A stretch of 35,524 nucleotides of DNA from NCBI GenBank assembly GCA_016870035.1, contig VGCJ01000014.1, forward strand, positions 1 through 35,524. The letters are read 5' to 3'. Below are positions 27,604 to 35,024 of this stretch, piece by piece. Source of the DNA: Alphaproteobacteria bacterium. Its GTDB lineage: Bacteria > Pseudomonadota > Alphaproteobacteria > Rhizobiales > Beijerinckiaceae. The stretch's first letter is position 1. Each line of letters opens with the position of its first letter. The position numbers and the translations under genes were made by a program. Under the pieces are notes generated by a model. It saw only the letters and a program-made list of their open reading frames with translations. It was not told where the DNA came from and searched no databases.

Positions 27604-28422
27604 ATGAGTGCTGATTTTCCCTCGTCTCTCATTCTCGTTGGTGCCGGCAAAATGGGCGGCGCGATGCTTGAGGGATGGCTTCATGCCGGTCTTTATGGCC
27701 CATCGGTCACGGTGATTGATCCTTTGCCCTCAGACGCAATGAGCGCTTTGTGCGCGCGGGTGGGTGCAAAGCTTAACCCGAAAGAGACACCTTCAATTCC
27801 AGAGGCGCTTGTGCTCGGCATCAAACCGCAAATGTTTGATGCGGCCGCGCCAACACTTGCACCGCTCGCAGGCCCCGACACTTTGGTTGTTTCGATTTTG
27901 GCCGGCAAAACCATCGACAATCTCAAAACGCGGTTACCTAATGTGCGCGCGATCGTTCGCTCGATGCCGAATCTTCCGGCTTCAGTGGGGCGGGGTATTT
28001 CCGGCGCGGCAGCGAGTCCTGAAGTTACTGAACGCCAGAAATTGATGGCTGATCGTCTCCTCAAGGGTGTCGGGCAGGTCGAATGGGTCGATCATGAAGA
28101 TTTGATCGACGCTATAACGGGGCTTTCGGGTTCAGGCCCCGCCTATGTGTTTCACCTCGTCGAATGTCTTGCGAAAGCGGGTGAAGCCGAGGGGTTGCCA
28201 CCGGATCTTTCGATGCGGCTTGCCCGCGCAACCGTTGAAGGGGCGGGCGAATTGCTGCACCGGTCCGATTTGTCTGCCGAGATGCTCCGCCAAAACGTCA
28301 CTTCACCGGGCGGGACGACGGCAGCGGGCCTCACAGTGCTCATGGGAAATAAGGCGCTTGAAAAGCTGATTGCGGGCACGGTGCATGCGGCGCGGCGTCG
28401 CGCTCATGAACTCTCGGGCTGA
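27604..28422 (+). CDS. proC: Pyrroline-5-carboxylate reductase
   Basis: The 272-residue product makes proline by NAD(P)H reduction of pyrroline-5-carboxylate. The nucleotide-binding loop LVGAGKMGGAMLEGW lies at residues 10-24; GIKPQMFD and RSMPNLPASVGRGISG follow; the substrate and dimer region reads GLSGSGPAYVFHLVE and LRQNVTSPGGTTAAGL, the P5CR signature. GGGAGA (27588-27593) is ten bases before the ATG at 27604; the TTG at 27586 overlaps that site. Cytoplasmic. Gene order after ybjN is normal for the group. Confidence 0.94.
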   Translation: MSADFPSSLILVGAGKMGGAMLEGWLHAGLYGPSVTVIDPLPSDAMSALCARVGAKLNPKETPSIPEALVLGIKPQMFDAAAPTLAPLAGPDTLVVSILAGKTIDNLKTRLPNVRAIVRSMPNLPASVGRGISGAAASPEVTERQKLMADRLLKGVGQVEWVDHEDLIDAITGLSGSGPAYVFHLVECLAKAGEAEGLPPDLSMRLARATVEGAGELLHRSDLSAEMLRQNVTSPGGTTAAGLTVLMGNKALEKLIAGTVHAARRRAHELSG

Positions 28423-28472
28423 TCCGGGCTAGACATTCGGGGCAAGCCCCTCCATCTCTAATCAATCAAAAG

Positions 28473-29180
28473 ATGGGGCCGAAAATGAGCACTCATGGAC
28501 AATCAAGCCGCGACCGGATCGTCGACGCGTTGATGGAGCTCGCTGCGGAACAGGATTGGGATCGGATCGAGATCACCGAGATTGCCGAGCGCGCGGGCGT
28601 ATCTCTTCTGGAATTTCGTGAAGCCTTCCCGTCAAAAGGCGCAATTCTTGGAAGTTTCAATCGACGTATTGATCAAAAGGTTTTGAGCGATGACGATAAA
28701 AGTCTCGCGGACGAATCAACACGTGATCGGATTTTCGATGTGCTCATGCGCCGCTTTGATGCGCTTGCACCCTATAAACAAGCGTTGAAGCGCATGGCGC
28801 CTTCATTGGCGCGTGATCCGCTCACGCTTGCCGCTCTCAATCAGGCGGCATTGAACTCGATGCGCTTTATGCTTGCGGCTGCGGGTGTTAAAACAGAAGG
28901 GCCGATGGGCGCAATCAAACTTCAAGGCGCTGTTCTCGCTTATGCCAAAGTCATGGATGTATGGTTTCGGGATGAAGATGCAGGTCTTTCTCGCGCCATG
29001 GCCGCACTTGATGAAGAATTGAAATGCGGCGGCATGGTCATCAATCGCCTTGAAGATCTTGAACGTATGACGGCACCTTTGTCAGGCTCGCTCCATCGCA
29101 TGGTTGAGCGCGGTATGGCGATGGCCAAGAAAGAACGCGGTGCTCGTCGGGCTGATGCGGATCTTGATCCGTCGATCTAA
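28473..29180 (+). CDS. TetR-family transcriptional regulator
   Basis: The 235-residue protein has an N-terminal TetR helix-turn-helix: RDRIVDALMELAAEQDW, then ITEIAERAGVSLLEFREAFPSKGAIL (about 14-60). The C-terminal part (about 90-230) is a helical ligand domain with no recognised specificity. A second ATG at 28485 (MSTHGQSS) is equally possible; neither has a strong ribosome-binding site. The first ATG lies inside a short hairpin, CCATCT (28452-28457) with AGATGG (28471-28476). The target and inducer are unknown. It starts 50 bases after proC and ends 24 bases before csaA, so it may be co-transcribed with them. Confidence 0.85.
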   Translation: MGPKMSTHGQSSRDRIVDALMELAAEQDWDRIEITEIAERAGVSLLEFREAFPSKGAILGSFNRRIDQKVLSDDDKSLADESTRDRIFDVLMRRFDALAPYKQALKRMAPSLARDPLTLAALNQAALNSMRFMLAAAGVKTEGPMGAIKLQGAVLAYAKVMDVWFRDEDAGLSRAMAALDEELKCGGMVINRLEDLERMTAPLSGSLHRMVERGMAMAKKERGARRADADLDPSI

Positions 29181-29204
29181 TATTTTTCTCCAAGGATCCT
29201 AACG

Positions 29205-29564
29205 ATGTCTGATGCGTCTGTTGTTGCGCCAGTAATTGCTTTTGACGATTTTTTGAAAGTCGATATTCGCGTCGGCACCATTATCGAGGCGGAGCCTTTT
29301 CCTGAAGCGCGTAAGCCTGCGATCAAATTGAAGATTGATTTCGGCGCGCCAATTGGCATCAAAAAATCTTCGGCACAGATTACTGAAAATCATAACCCTT
29401 CGGCGATTGTTGGCACACAGGTTCTTGCGGTTGTGAATTTTCTACCGCGTCAAATAGGCCCCTTCATATCGGAAGTGTTGACGCTTGGTGTGCCGGATCA
29501 AAACGGCAAAGTGATGTTGATCCGTCCAGATAGTGATGTGCCGAAGGGTGGACGGCTCTATTGA
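29205..29564 (+). CDS. csaA: CsaA-type tRNA-binding protein
   Basis: This 119-residue protein is an OB-fold, EMAPII/Trbp-like tRNA-binding domain: FLKVDIRVGTIIEAEPFPEARKPAIKLKIDFG, GIKKSSAQITENHN, VVNFLPRQIGPFISEVLTLG and SDVPKGGRLY. B. subtilis CsaA dimers have been described as secretion-related chaperones that also bind tRNA. AAGGAT precedes the ATG. Its stop codon overlaps the start of a compact terminator, and sufE ends on the other side. Confidence 0.9.
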   Translation: MSDASVVAPVIAFDDFLKVDIRVGTIIEAEPFPEARKPAIKLKIDFGAPIGIKKSSAQITENHNPSAIVGTQVLAVVNFLPRQIGPFISEVLTLGVPDQNGKVMLIRPDSDVPKGGRLY

Positions 29565-29592
29565 ACGCGCTTTGATTGACTAGCGCGTTTTT
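29564..29592. terminator. Terminator shared by converging csaA and sufE, overlapping both stops
   Basis: AACGCGCT (29564-29571) pairs with AGCGCGTT (29582-29589) around a 10-base loop, followed by T up to 29592. The first base of the stem is the last base of the csaA stop (29562-29564) and the T run overlaps the sufE stop codon (29591-29593). On the minus strand the stem is followed only by CAAT, so it is best as a terminator for csaA. Confidence 0.75.
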
Positions 29593-30013
29593 ATGCATTT
29601 GCCGCGATGGCGTCGCGCCGGATGCGTTCGACCATTGAGCGCACACCATTCGAGCGTTGTGGGGTCAGATGTTCTGCGAGTCCCAAGCGACGAAAAAGAT
29701 CGAGCGCATCAATGCTTAAGATTTCTCGCGCGGATTTGTCTGAATAAAGCGCGAGCGTGAATGCGACGAGTCCTTTGACAATATACGCGTCGCTTTGGCC
29801 TTTAAAAGAAAGAACGGTCTCCGAGCCTGATCGATCAACAGAAGTCACGACCCATACCTGACTGGCGCAGCCTTTGACGCGATTATCTTCGGTGCGTTCG
29901 CTTTCGGGGAGTTCGGGCAGGTCTTTCCCCAGTTCGATTAAATAGCGGTAGCGGTCTTCCCAATCTTCCAGGGAGCCAAAATTCTCGATTATCTCATTGA
30001 TGCGTGACGCCAT
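29591..30013 (-). CDS. sufE: SufE-type sulfur-transfer protein
   Basis: The 140-residue product is a SufE homologue that takes persulfide from the cysteine desulfurase SufS and supplies iron-sulfur cluster assembly. The sulfur-accepting Cys49 sits in NRVKGCASQVWV, the family hallmark; ERYRYLIELGKDLP-like sequence precedes it and the C-terminal RRLGLAEHLTPQRSNGVRSMVERI is typical. Length is normal. Suf or isc genes are not in the window. The start at 30013 has GGAG close upstream. It converges on csaA. Confidence 0.93.
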   Translation of the reverse strand: MASRINEIIENFGSLEDWEDRYRYLIELGKDLPELPESERTEDNRVKGCASQVWVVTSVDRSGSETVLSFKGQSDAYIVKGLVAFTLALYSDKSAREILSIDALDLFRRLGLAEHLTPQRSNGVRSMVERIRRDAIAANA

Positions 30014-30065
30014 GACCGACTCCGAACTGGCTCGTCTTTAGAGCTGAAACGCGTCGGGGTCGAGA

Positions 30066-30536
30066 TTAAATCTTTCTCTGAGGGACCGGCTCGCGACGAG
30101 GAGGCAAAGGAATTGTCGTTGTCGGCGCCGCATCTGCCACTTGATTATGCGTGTTCGGCGTGGCTTGCGCCGCTTGAGCGGTTTCGGGGCCGATCAAAGC
30201 CGCAAGGGGGTCAGCATCCGCAGTGACTTTTACGGCGCGCATTGCCATATCGACGCAGGATTTTTCATGACCGGCACAGACCGTTGCGACCGCATGTCCT
30301 GCTGTTTCCATCGTCGCTTTCAAAGCGGCAATGCTGATTGTTTCCGGACCTTTTGACGACGAGTTTGAAACCGACGCGTGTGGTGGCGTGTTGTCTTGCG
30401 ATTTTAATGTCGCGCTTGTGCTTGTCGAGGTCGCCATGGACGTGGGACGCGCAAGCCATTCTGGCATCGGCGGCCGTAAGGGCGATGACAAATAGATAAG
30501 GCCAATTACGGTGGCGGATCTGATTAAGAATCCCAT
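30066..30536 (-). CDS. DUF5330-like envelope protein
   Basis: This 156-residue protein begins MGFLIRSATVIGLIYLSS, a single N-terminal membrane segment resembling DUF5330 proteins of Rhizobiales, which are often found beside sufE as here. A Ser/Thr/Ala-rich spacer (about 30-65) leads to a compact conserved-looking core, ALKATMETAGHAVATVCAGHEKSCVDMAM, with two Cys that could form a disulfide in the periplasm. The tail is Pro/Thr-rich and basic. Function is unknown. I base the family name on the N-terminus and location rather than a profile search. Confidence 0.55.
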   Translation of the reverse strand: MGFLIRSATVIGLIYLSSPLRPPMPEWLARPTSMATSTSTSATLKSQDNTPPHASVSNSSSKGPETISIAALKATMETAGHAVATVCAGHEKSCVDMAMRAVKVTADADPLAALIGPETAQAAQATPNTHNQVADAAPTTTIPLPPRREPVPQRKI

Positions 30537-30857
30537 CGGCTACGAATCGAATCCCGGCTTCTGCAAGTTTTCTAATGATCGACAGGAGCCCAAAACGGGA
30601 TTGTCACAACATCACACTCCGACAATGCGTCATGCTGATTGAGGAGACACGCATAGATTGTAAAGATGGTTAAAGCTTGGTGAATAAATCTCCCGTTTTT
30701 AGGCGCTTTGTTAACGCTTCGCCGCGCGTTGTTAACAATTGAAGTTATGTCGTTCAAAATTGATGAAAGCGTTTAGGGAAGGCTTAAGCACGTTGATGCA
30801 CTTTTAGGATCGAAGCGGGACGTGAAGTAGTTCTGGCTTTTTACTTCGAGGGGTGTC
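30537..30857. promoter_or_regulatory. 321-base regulatory region with paired GTTAAC sites
   Basis: This gap lies between the DUF5330-like gene and the histidine kinase gene. Two identical GTTAAC palindromes start at 30710 and 30731, 21 bases apart, which is two turns of the helix. GGTTAAA (30668-30674) lies further left. The right part is AT-rich (TTAGGGAAGGCTTAAG around 30772). No open frame with a ribosome-binding site or terminator was found. Confidence 0.45.
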
Positions 30858-32552
30858 ATGATCAAAAAGGCTGAACAGATCTTGGGCGACGCTTTTGGCG
30901 CTTTGGTTCATCCCTCAATCATCGAAGGTACACCGGCCTTTACTGCGCACCGTTATTTTATTGGTACGCGCCTTGCAATGGCGGTTCTCGGGGTCATCGC
31001 TCTTTCACTCTTCACGATCATGCCGCAGGTTATGACCTCGACTCTGCATTATCTCGGTGTGATTTTTTTATTCCAAGCTGTTGTGGCGTTAGGCGTGTCA
31101 CGCCTTGGTGGCTTCCGAGCAGGCATTTTTATTTCGCTTCTTTCACTATCTTTGATCCCGGTGCTTGCCGGTGGTCCGGCCTCTTTGGCTTTGCTCATGC
31201 CACTCATTCTTGAAGGCGCCTTATTGCAAGGTCCGCGCGGTGCTGTCGTCTATGTCATCAGCCTTACGACGAGCGCGTTTGTATCCTTCTTCACGGGCCC
31301 CATCGTGTCGCAATTTGCAATGATGTTGTTTTCGGCGTGTGGACTCGGTGGTCTGGCATTTGGTGTTTTCTTTGCGCTTGATTTGATCGTGGGTGCGGAT
31401 CGTCGCGCAACGCGTGAAGAAGATCGGTGGCGTGGGGCAACCGCATTGATTGATGGTAGTTTGGCGCGTCACGATGTTTCGGGCAAGATAAAAGGTGCAA
31501 ATGAAAAATTTTGCCGGTTCCTTGGCATTGAAGCGGATGCGCTTTCAGATCGTAGTGTGATTGAGAGATTGCATCTTTCAAGCGCGCCGTTATTTTTGAA
31601 AGCACTTTCGGATGCGAGCCATGGCGCGCAATCGATTGATGTCCATATTCGCATTCGTGCGGAAGCGGGAGCCGACGGACATGATGCGTCTGATCCTTAT
31701 CGCGATGCCATCGTGCGTTTTCAGCGTGTAACACCTGGCGGCAAGGGTGATGATGGCGAAATTTTTGCACTTTATCGAGCCGCTCCTGCTCCGCTTGTCC
31801 AACGCAAAGCGGAAAAAGTTGAAACCACCACTTTCGCCTTGCAACGTTTCGGGCATGAATTGCGTACCCCATTATCTGCCATAGTAGGTTTTACGGATTG
31901 TCTTGCGGATCCGAATTTGATGGCTGATCAAGGGTCCCGTCGGCAGGATTATGTGCATTTGATTTCGGTTTCCGCACATCACATGCTTGATCTTGTTGAT
32001 GGGCTTTCGCAGGGCACAGTTCCGCAAGCAGCGGAAGATCGTTTTGATCTTGCCGCAATTCTAAATGAAACTTTGGCCATGATTGCGCCGGATGCGGCTC
32101 AAAAGGGCACGGAAATTCGCGCGCATATCGCCCCACATTTGCCGCGAATGATCGGACATCGGAGTGGCATTCGCCAAGTGGCACTCAATCTGTTGAGCAA
32201 TGCGATAAAATTTGCACCGCAAGGCAAAGTGACTGTCACGCTTCGCCAAGAAGGTCCGATGCTTGCCCTCACCATCGCTGATGACGGCGCGGGTGTTGAG
32301 ATTGATGAATTGCCGCGTTTGACCGAACCGCGTTTCCGCGGTCGTTCAAGCCGCAGCACGCAGATCGAAGGGCAGGGACTTGGACTTTCGATTGTCCGTG
32401 AAATCGTGACGCATCATGATGGAAAACTCGTCCTTGATAGTCGTCCGGGTGAAGGACTTTCAGCAACGGTGCATTTTCCGCTCGAGCCTCAAGCACAGGA
32501 AGTCTATCACACAACGCGCCGTGTGATGGCGGGAGGTCGTCGTTATGCGTGA
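30858..32552 (+). CDS. Membrane PAS-domain sensor histidine kinase
   Basis: This 564-residue kinase has about six membrane helices (residues 33-176), a PAS-like domain (about 195-310, starting WRGATALIDGSLARHDVSG), a HisKA domain with H-box FGHELRTPLSAIVGF (phosphorylated His333), and a HATPase domain with N-box NLLSNAIKF (444-452), G1 DDGAGV (475-480) and G2 GQGLGLSIV (505-513). The HELRTPLSAIVGF box is of the DivJ/PleC/PdhS type of alphaproteobacterial cell-cycle kinases, which is a guess from likeness. No response regulator lies nearby. It is the first gene of a three-gene operon with a peptidoglycan-binding protein. Confidence 0.88.
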   Translation: MIKKAEQILGDAFGALVHPSIIEGTPAFTAHRYFIGTRLAMAVLGVIALSLFTIMPQVMTSTLHYLGVIFLFQAVVALGVSRLGGFRAGIFISLLSLSLIPVLAGGPASLALLMPLILEGALLQGPRGAVVYVISLTTSAFVSFFTGPIVSQFAMMLFSACGLGGLAFGVFFALDLIVGADRRATREEDRWRGATALIDGSLARHDVSGKIKGANEKFCRFLGIEADALSDRSVIERLHLSSAPLFLKALSDASHGAQSIDVHIRIRAEAGADGHDASDPYRDAIVRFQRVTPGGKGDDGEIFALYRAAPAPLVQRKAEKVETTTFALQRFGHELRTPLSAIVGFTDCLADPNLMADQGSRRQDYVHLISVSAHHMLDLVDGLSQGTVPQAAEDRFDLAAILNETLAMIAPDAAQKGTEIRAHIAPHLPRMIGHRSGIRQVALNLLSNAIKFAPQGKVTVTLRQEGPMLALTIADDGAGVEIDELPRLTEPRFRGRSSRSTQIEGQGLGLSIVREIVTHHDGKLVLDSRPGEGLSATVHFPLEPQAQEVYHTTRRVMAGGRRYA

Positions 32553-33063
32553 TCGCATGGCGCGGCGCGAGCCTATCCTCGAAGACTCTTACGGCTATCA
32601 TGATCAAGACGATCATGATTTGGGGGGCAACGAAGATGCATCGCGTTTGCGGCGTTATCTATCGCCCGCACGCAGCTTGCCGACGACGATTCTGATTTTG
32701 GTGATGATCGCTTTTGTAACCAATGCGCTTTATTTCCAGCAAGGCAATCGCGCTACACTCATTCCGAATCTTTTGATGTCGATGAGAAGTGTTTTCATCG
32801 GCGCGACGCCGGGTGATCCGAATGCCGTTCCCGCGCCTCCTCGTCGTCCTGATCCTGCCTTGGGCGATGTTTCTGTAGCGTTAGCCGAACGAGCGCTTAT
32901 TCGTGTGGGTTATTTTTCAGGCCCGGCCGAAGGATTGAAATCAGCCCCGTATCGCGAGGCTTTGATGCGCTTCCAAAAAGATCGCCATCTTCCCTTAACC
33001 GGTGAGCTTGATGAGCCGACAAAACGGGAGCTCGAAAAACTGTCGGGCTTGCCAGTCGAATAA
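32545..33063 (+). CDS. Membrane-anchored peptidoglycan-binding domain protein
   Basis: This 172-residue protein has a charged, Asp/Glu/His-rich cytoplasmic N-terminus (1-45), one membrane helix (about 46-66: TTILILVMIAFVTNALYF), and a periplasmic peptidoglycan-binding_1 domain (about 108-170): ALAERALIRVGYFSGPAEG, YREALMRFQKDRHLPLTGELDEPTKRELEKL. GGGAGG (32531-32536) is eight bases before the ATG, inside the end of the kinase gene, and the start overlaps the kinase stop by eight bases, so translation is coupled. It is plausibly a partner of the kinase in sensing the cell wall, an inference from coupling only. Confidence 0.83.
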   Translation: MRDRMARREPILEDSYGYHDQDDHDLGGNEDASRLRRYLSPARSLPTTILILVMIAFVTNALYFQQGNRATLIPNLLMSMRSVFIGATPGDPNAVPAPPRRPDPALGDVSVALAERALIRVGYFSGPAEGLKSAPYREALMRFQKDRHLPLTGELDEPTKRELEKLSGLPVE

Positions 33064-33068
33064 TTGTT

Positions 33069-33398
33069 ATGGCGCGTCTACGCTCCGACCTTGTTATTGC
33101 TGCCATTTTAAGACGCGCACAAAGCGCAGGCGCGACCGCGGTGTTGAGGCGGCGCGGCGTTGGAGAAGCCGGGGCGATTTTCATTTCGGTTGATTATGTC
33201 GATGGGCGACTTGATCTTTATGGACCTGCGCCACCGCGTATAGACGAGAGCGCAGAGGACACGAGGCGCTTTGATCGTATCTTAATTGATGCCAGTGGGC
33301 TTGATTTGAGTGAGCGCATGGCCCGCGAAGTCAAATTTGACCCTGATCTATGGTGGGTTGAAATCGAAGACCGGCAGGGTCGTTATTTTGCGGAATAG
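33069..33398 (+). CDS. DUF1491 family protein
   Basis: The 109-residue protein matches the alphaproteobacterial DUF1491 family: RLRSDLVIAAILRRAQSAGATAVLRRRG, EAGAIFISVDYVDGRLDLYGPAPP, RFDRILIDASG and DLWWVEIEDRQGRYF. It is small, cytoplasmic and of unknown function. It begins five bases after the peptidoglycan-binding gene without an obvious ribosome-binding site, and forms the third gene of the kinase operon. I rely on the characteristic LYGPAPP and WWVEIEDRQG segments for the assignment. Confidence 0.82.
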   Translation: MARLRSDLVIAAILRRAQSAGATAVLRRRGVGEAGAIFISVDYVDGRLDLYGPAPPRIDESAEDTRRFDRILIDASGLDLSERMAREVKFDPDLWWVEIEDRQGRYFAE

Positions 33399-33445
33399 GT
33401 TGGTCTTTCGCTTTTTCTGGACATCAATGAAGAAGGTCATGCACA

Positions 33446-34508
33446 ATGAATGATAATATAGCAGCGCCAGGCTCTCACAGTAAATTGTAATTGGCGTCTG
33501 ATCGTATCGCGATTCCTGCTGAGATGGTTCAAAATGTCGTTGAAGCAATTTTGAACGATGCCGGATGCTCTCAGTCTATTGCGCGCGAAGTTGCAGATCA
33601 TCTTATCGATACCGAATTATGTGGAATTGAATCGCATGGCGTGATGCGCGTGATGCAATATGCCGATCAATTCGCAAAAAGGTGTCATGGACTCTCAAGC
33701 TGAGGCGATCATTCATCGTAATAAAAACGGTGATGATGAGGTTGATGGCCGCGGCGGCATCGGTATTCCCGCGATGCGGCTTGCAGTGGATCACTGTGTT
33801 GCAAGAGCGAAAGAAAAGGGAATTGCTGCGTTACCTCTGAGACATGTGGAACATACCGGCCGCTTGGGCGCTTATGCGGAGCGCGCGGCCCATGACGGAT
33901 GTCTGGTGATCATCATTGGCGGCGGCGGACAACAAAACTGGCGACAGGTTGCTCCTTATGGCGGCGCGAAAGCACTGCTGCCGACCAATCCTTTTTGTTT
34001 CGGAATTCCCGGTGGACAACAAGGTCCGGTGATTGTGGATTTTGCAACCTCGATGATTGCAGGCGGATGGCTTTATGCAGCCCGGGCTGCGGGTGGGAAA
34101 ATACCTTTCGGCACGATCATTGATCGTGAGGGTGAGCTCTCGGATAAGCCTGCTCATTATTTTAATGGGGGCGCCATTTTACCGAAAGGTGGCGCGATGG
34201 GGTATGGTTTGGCGGTGATGGCCGAACTGATTTGCGAAGCCATGCTTGGTCCCGTCACTACGGAAGTGAATTGGTTTGTCATGGCTGTCGATACGAAGCG
34301 GTATCGCGAGCCTCACATCATGATGAATGTGGCTGAGGAGTTCCTTGCCGAACTCGGAGACTGTCCGCCTGCCAAAGGTGTGACGAGGGTCGAAGTGCCT
34401 GGCGATCGTGAAAGGCGGCATCGCGACGAGAATCGTGGGCGGATCATTGCGCTCCTAGAAACGACTTGGACCGCCATGCAGGAAAAAGCAAAGCGCGCAG
34501 CCTCTTGA
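33446..34508 (+). pseudogene. Broken malate/L-lactate dehydrogenase (Ldh-family) gene
   Basis: The reading frame of an NAD(P)-dependent Ldh/YlbC-like oxidoreductase (about 338 residues when joined) is interrupted twice. An ATG at 33446 with a GAAGG site (33432-33436) opens a frame that meets TAA at 33488-33490; the same frame resumes with ASDRIAIPAEMVQNVVEAIL and IESHGVMRVMQYADQFA. At the A run 33676-33680 one extra A shifts the frame; removing it joins QFAK to GVMDSQAEAII. The rest is intact: DGRGGIGIPAMRLAVDHC, RHVEHTGRLGAYAE, NPFCFGIPGG, VIVDFATSMIAGG, GGAMGYGLAVMAEL and the C-terminus at 34508. A sequencing error at the A run is possible for the second lesion only. Confidence 0.78.
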
Positions 34509-34546
34509 TTAAGTGGGCCGAGTTTATCTCAGGGCGACCTTGGCGT

Positions 34547-34575
34547 TGTCATAATTCAATTATGACAGTTTTTTT
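34547..34575 (+). terminator. AT-rich perfect dyad followed by seven T
   Basis: TGTCATAAT (34547-34555) and ATTATGACA (34559-34567) are exact inverted repeats around TCA, followed by G and seven T (34569-34575). It ends the pseudogene region. The AT-rich stem makes it weaker than usual, and the symmetric sequence could instead be an operator for the gene at 34686. Confidence 0.6.
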
Positions 34576-34626
34576 ACTTGCGCTTGTTCCAAGCCTCCCG
34601 CAGTTTATCGCAATTATGGGCTCGTA

Positions 34627-34645
34627 CGACATTGTGTAAATGTCG
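34627..34645. promoter_or_regulatory. Dyad upstream of the ABM-like gene
   Basis: CGACAT (34627-34632) and ATGTCG (34640-34645) flank TGTGTAA. It lies 41 bases before the ABM-like start and could be an operator or a leader hairpin. There is no T tract behind it. Confidence 0.4.
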
Positions 34646-34685
34646 GCCATAATGGTGTTACCGCGTTAAATGGACGGGAGGTATT

Positions 34686-34979
34686 ATGCATACAGTTATT
34701 CGGACCTATTCAGGCAAAGGCGCTGTTGAGACGATTGATCTGATCATTGCAAGTAAAAAAGATATCAAAAAAATTATGCGCGGTGTAAAGGGCTTTATCA
34801 GTTATTCGGTGATCAAAACCGAAACGGGCGGCTTTTCTGTAACCATATCAAAAAATGAAAAGGCATCTGATGCTATTACGGCCGCAGCGCGTGAATGGGT
34901 TTTGGCCCATGCGGCTCATTTAAAAGCCAAAGCCCCCAAAATTACCGGGGGAACAGTTTCGATGCAATTTGACGCGTGA
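34686..34979 (+). CDS. ABM-like small protein (dimeric alpha-beta barrel)
   Basis: The 97-residue product begins MHTVIRTYSGKGAVETIDLI, continues with an IMRGVKGFISYSVIKTETGGFSVTISKNEKASDAI core and AAREWVLAHAAHL, and ends KITGGTVSMQF. This layout (strand, helix, PGFxxY-like turn, strand, helix) is like antibiotic-biosynthesis-monooxygenase-fold proteins common in Bradyrhizobium-type genomes. Despite the family name, most such small proteins have no known enzymatic role. GGGAGG (34676-34681) sits just before the ATG, only four bases away. Two dyads lie upstream. Confidence 0.65.
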   Translation: MHTVIRTYSGKGAVETIDLIIASKKDIKKIMRGVKGFISYSVIKTETGGFSVTISKNEKASDAITAAAREWVLAHAAHLKAKAPKITGGTVSMQFDA

Positions 34980-35024
34980 GCGGTCAGGTCGATTATTTCA
35001 AATCGATAGACGGAGGCTGATGGT

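Noticed and set aside
31291-31872. 193-codon minus-strand frame inside the histidine kinase
   Set aside because: Its His/Arg-rich composition is the antisense image of the kinase codons; no independent support.
33670-33690. Programmed frameshift at the A5 run in the Ldh-family gene
   Set aside because: A +1 shift would be needed and no stimulatory element is seen; the separate stop at 33488 favours a decayed gene.
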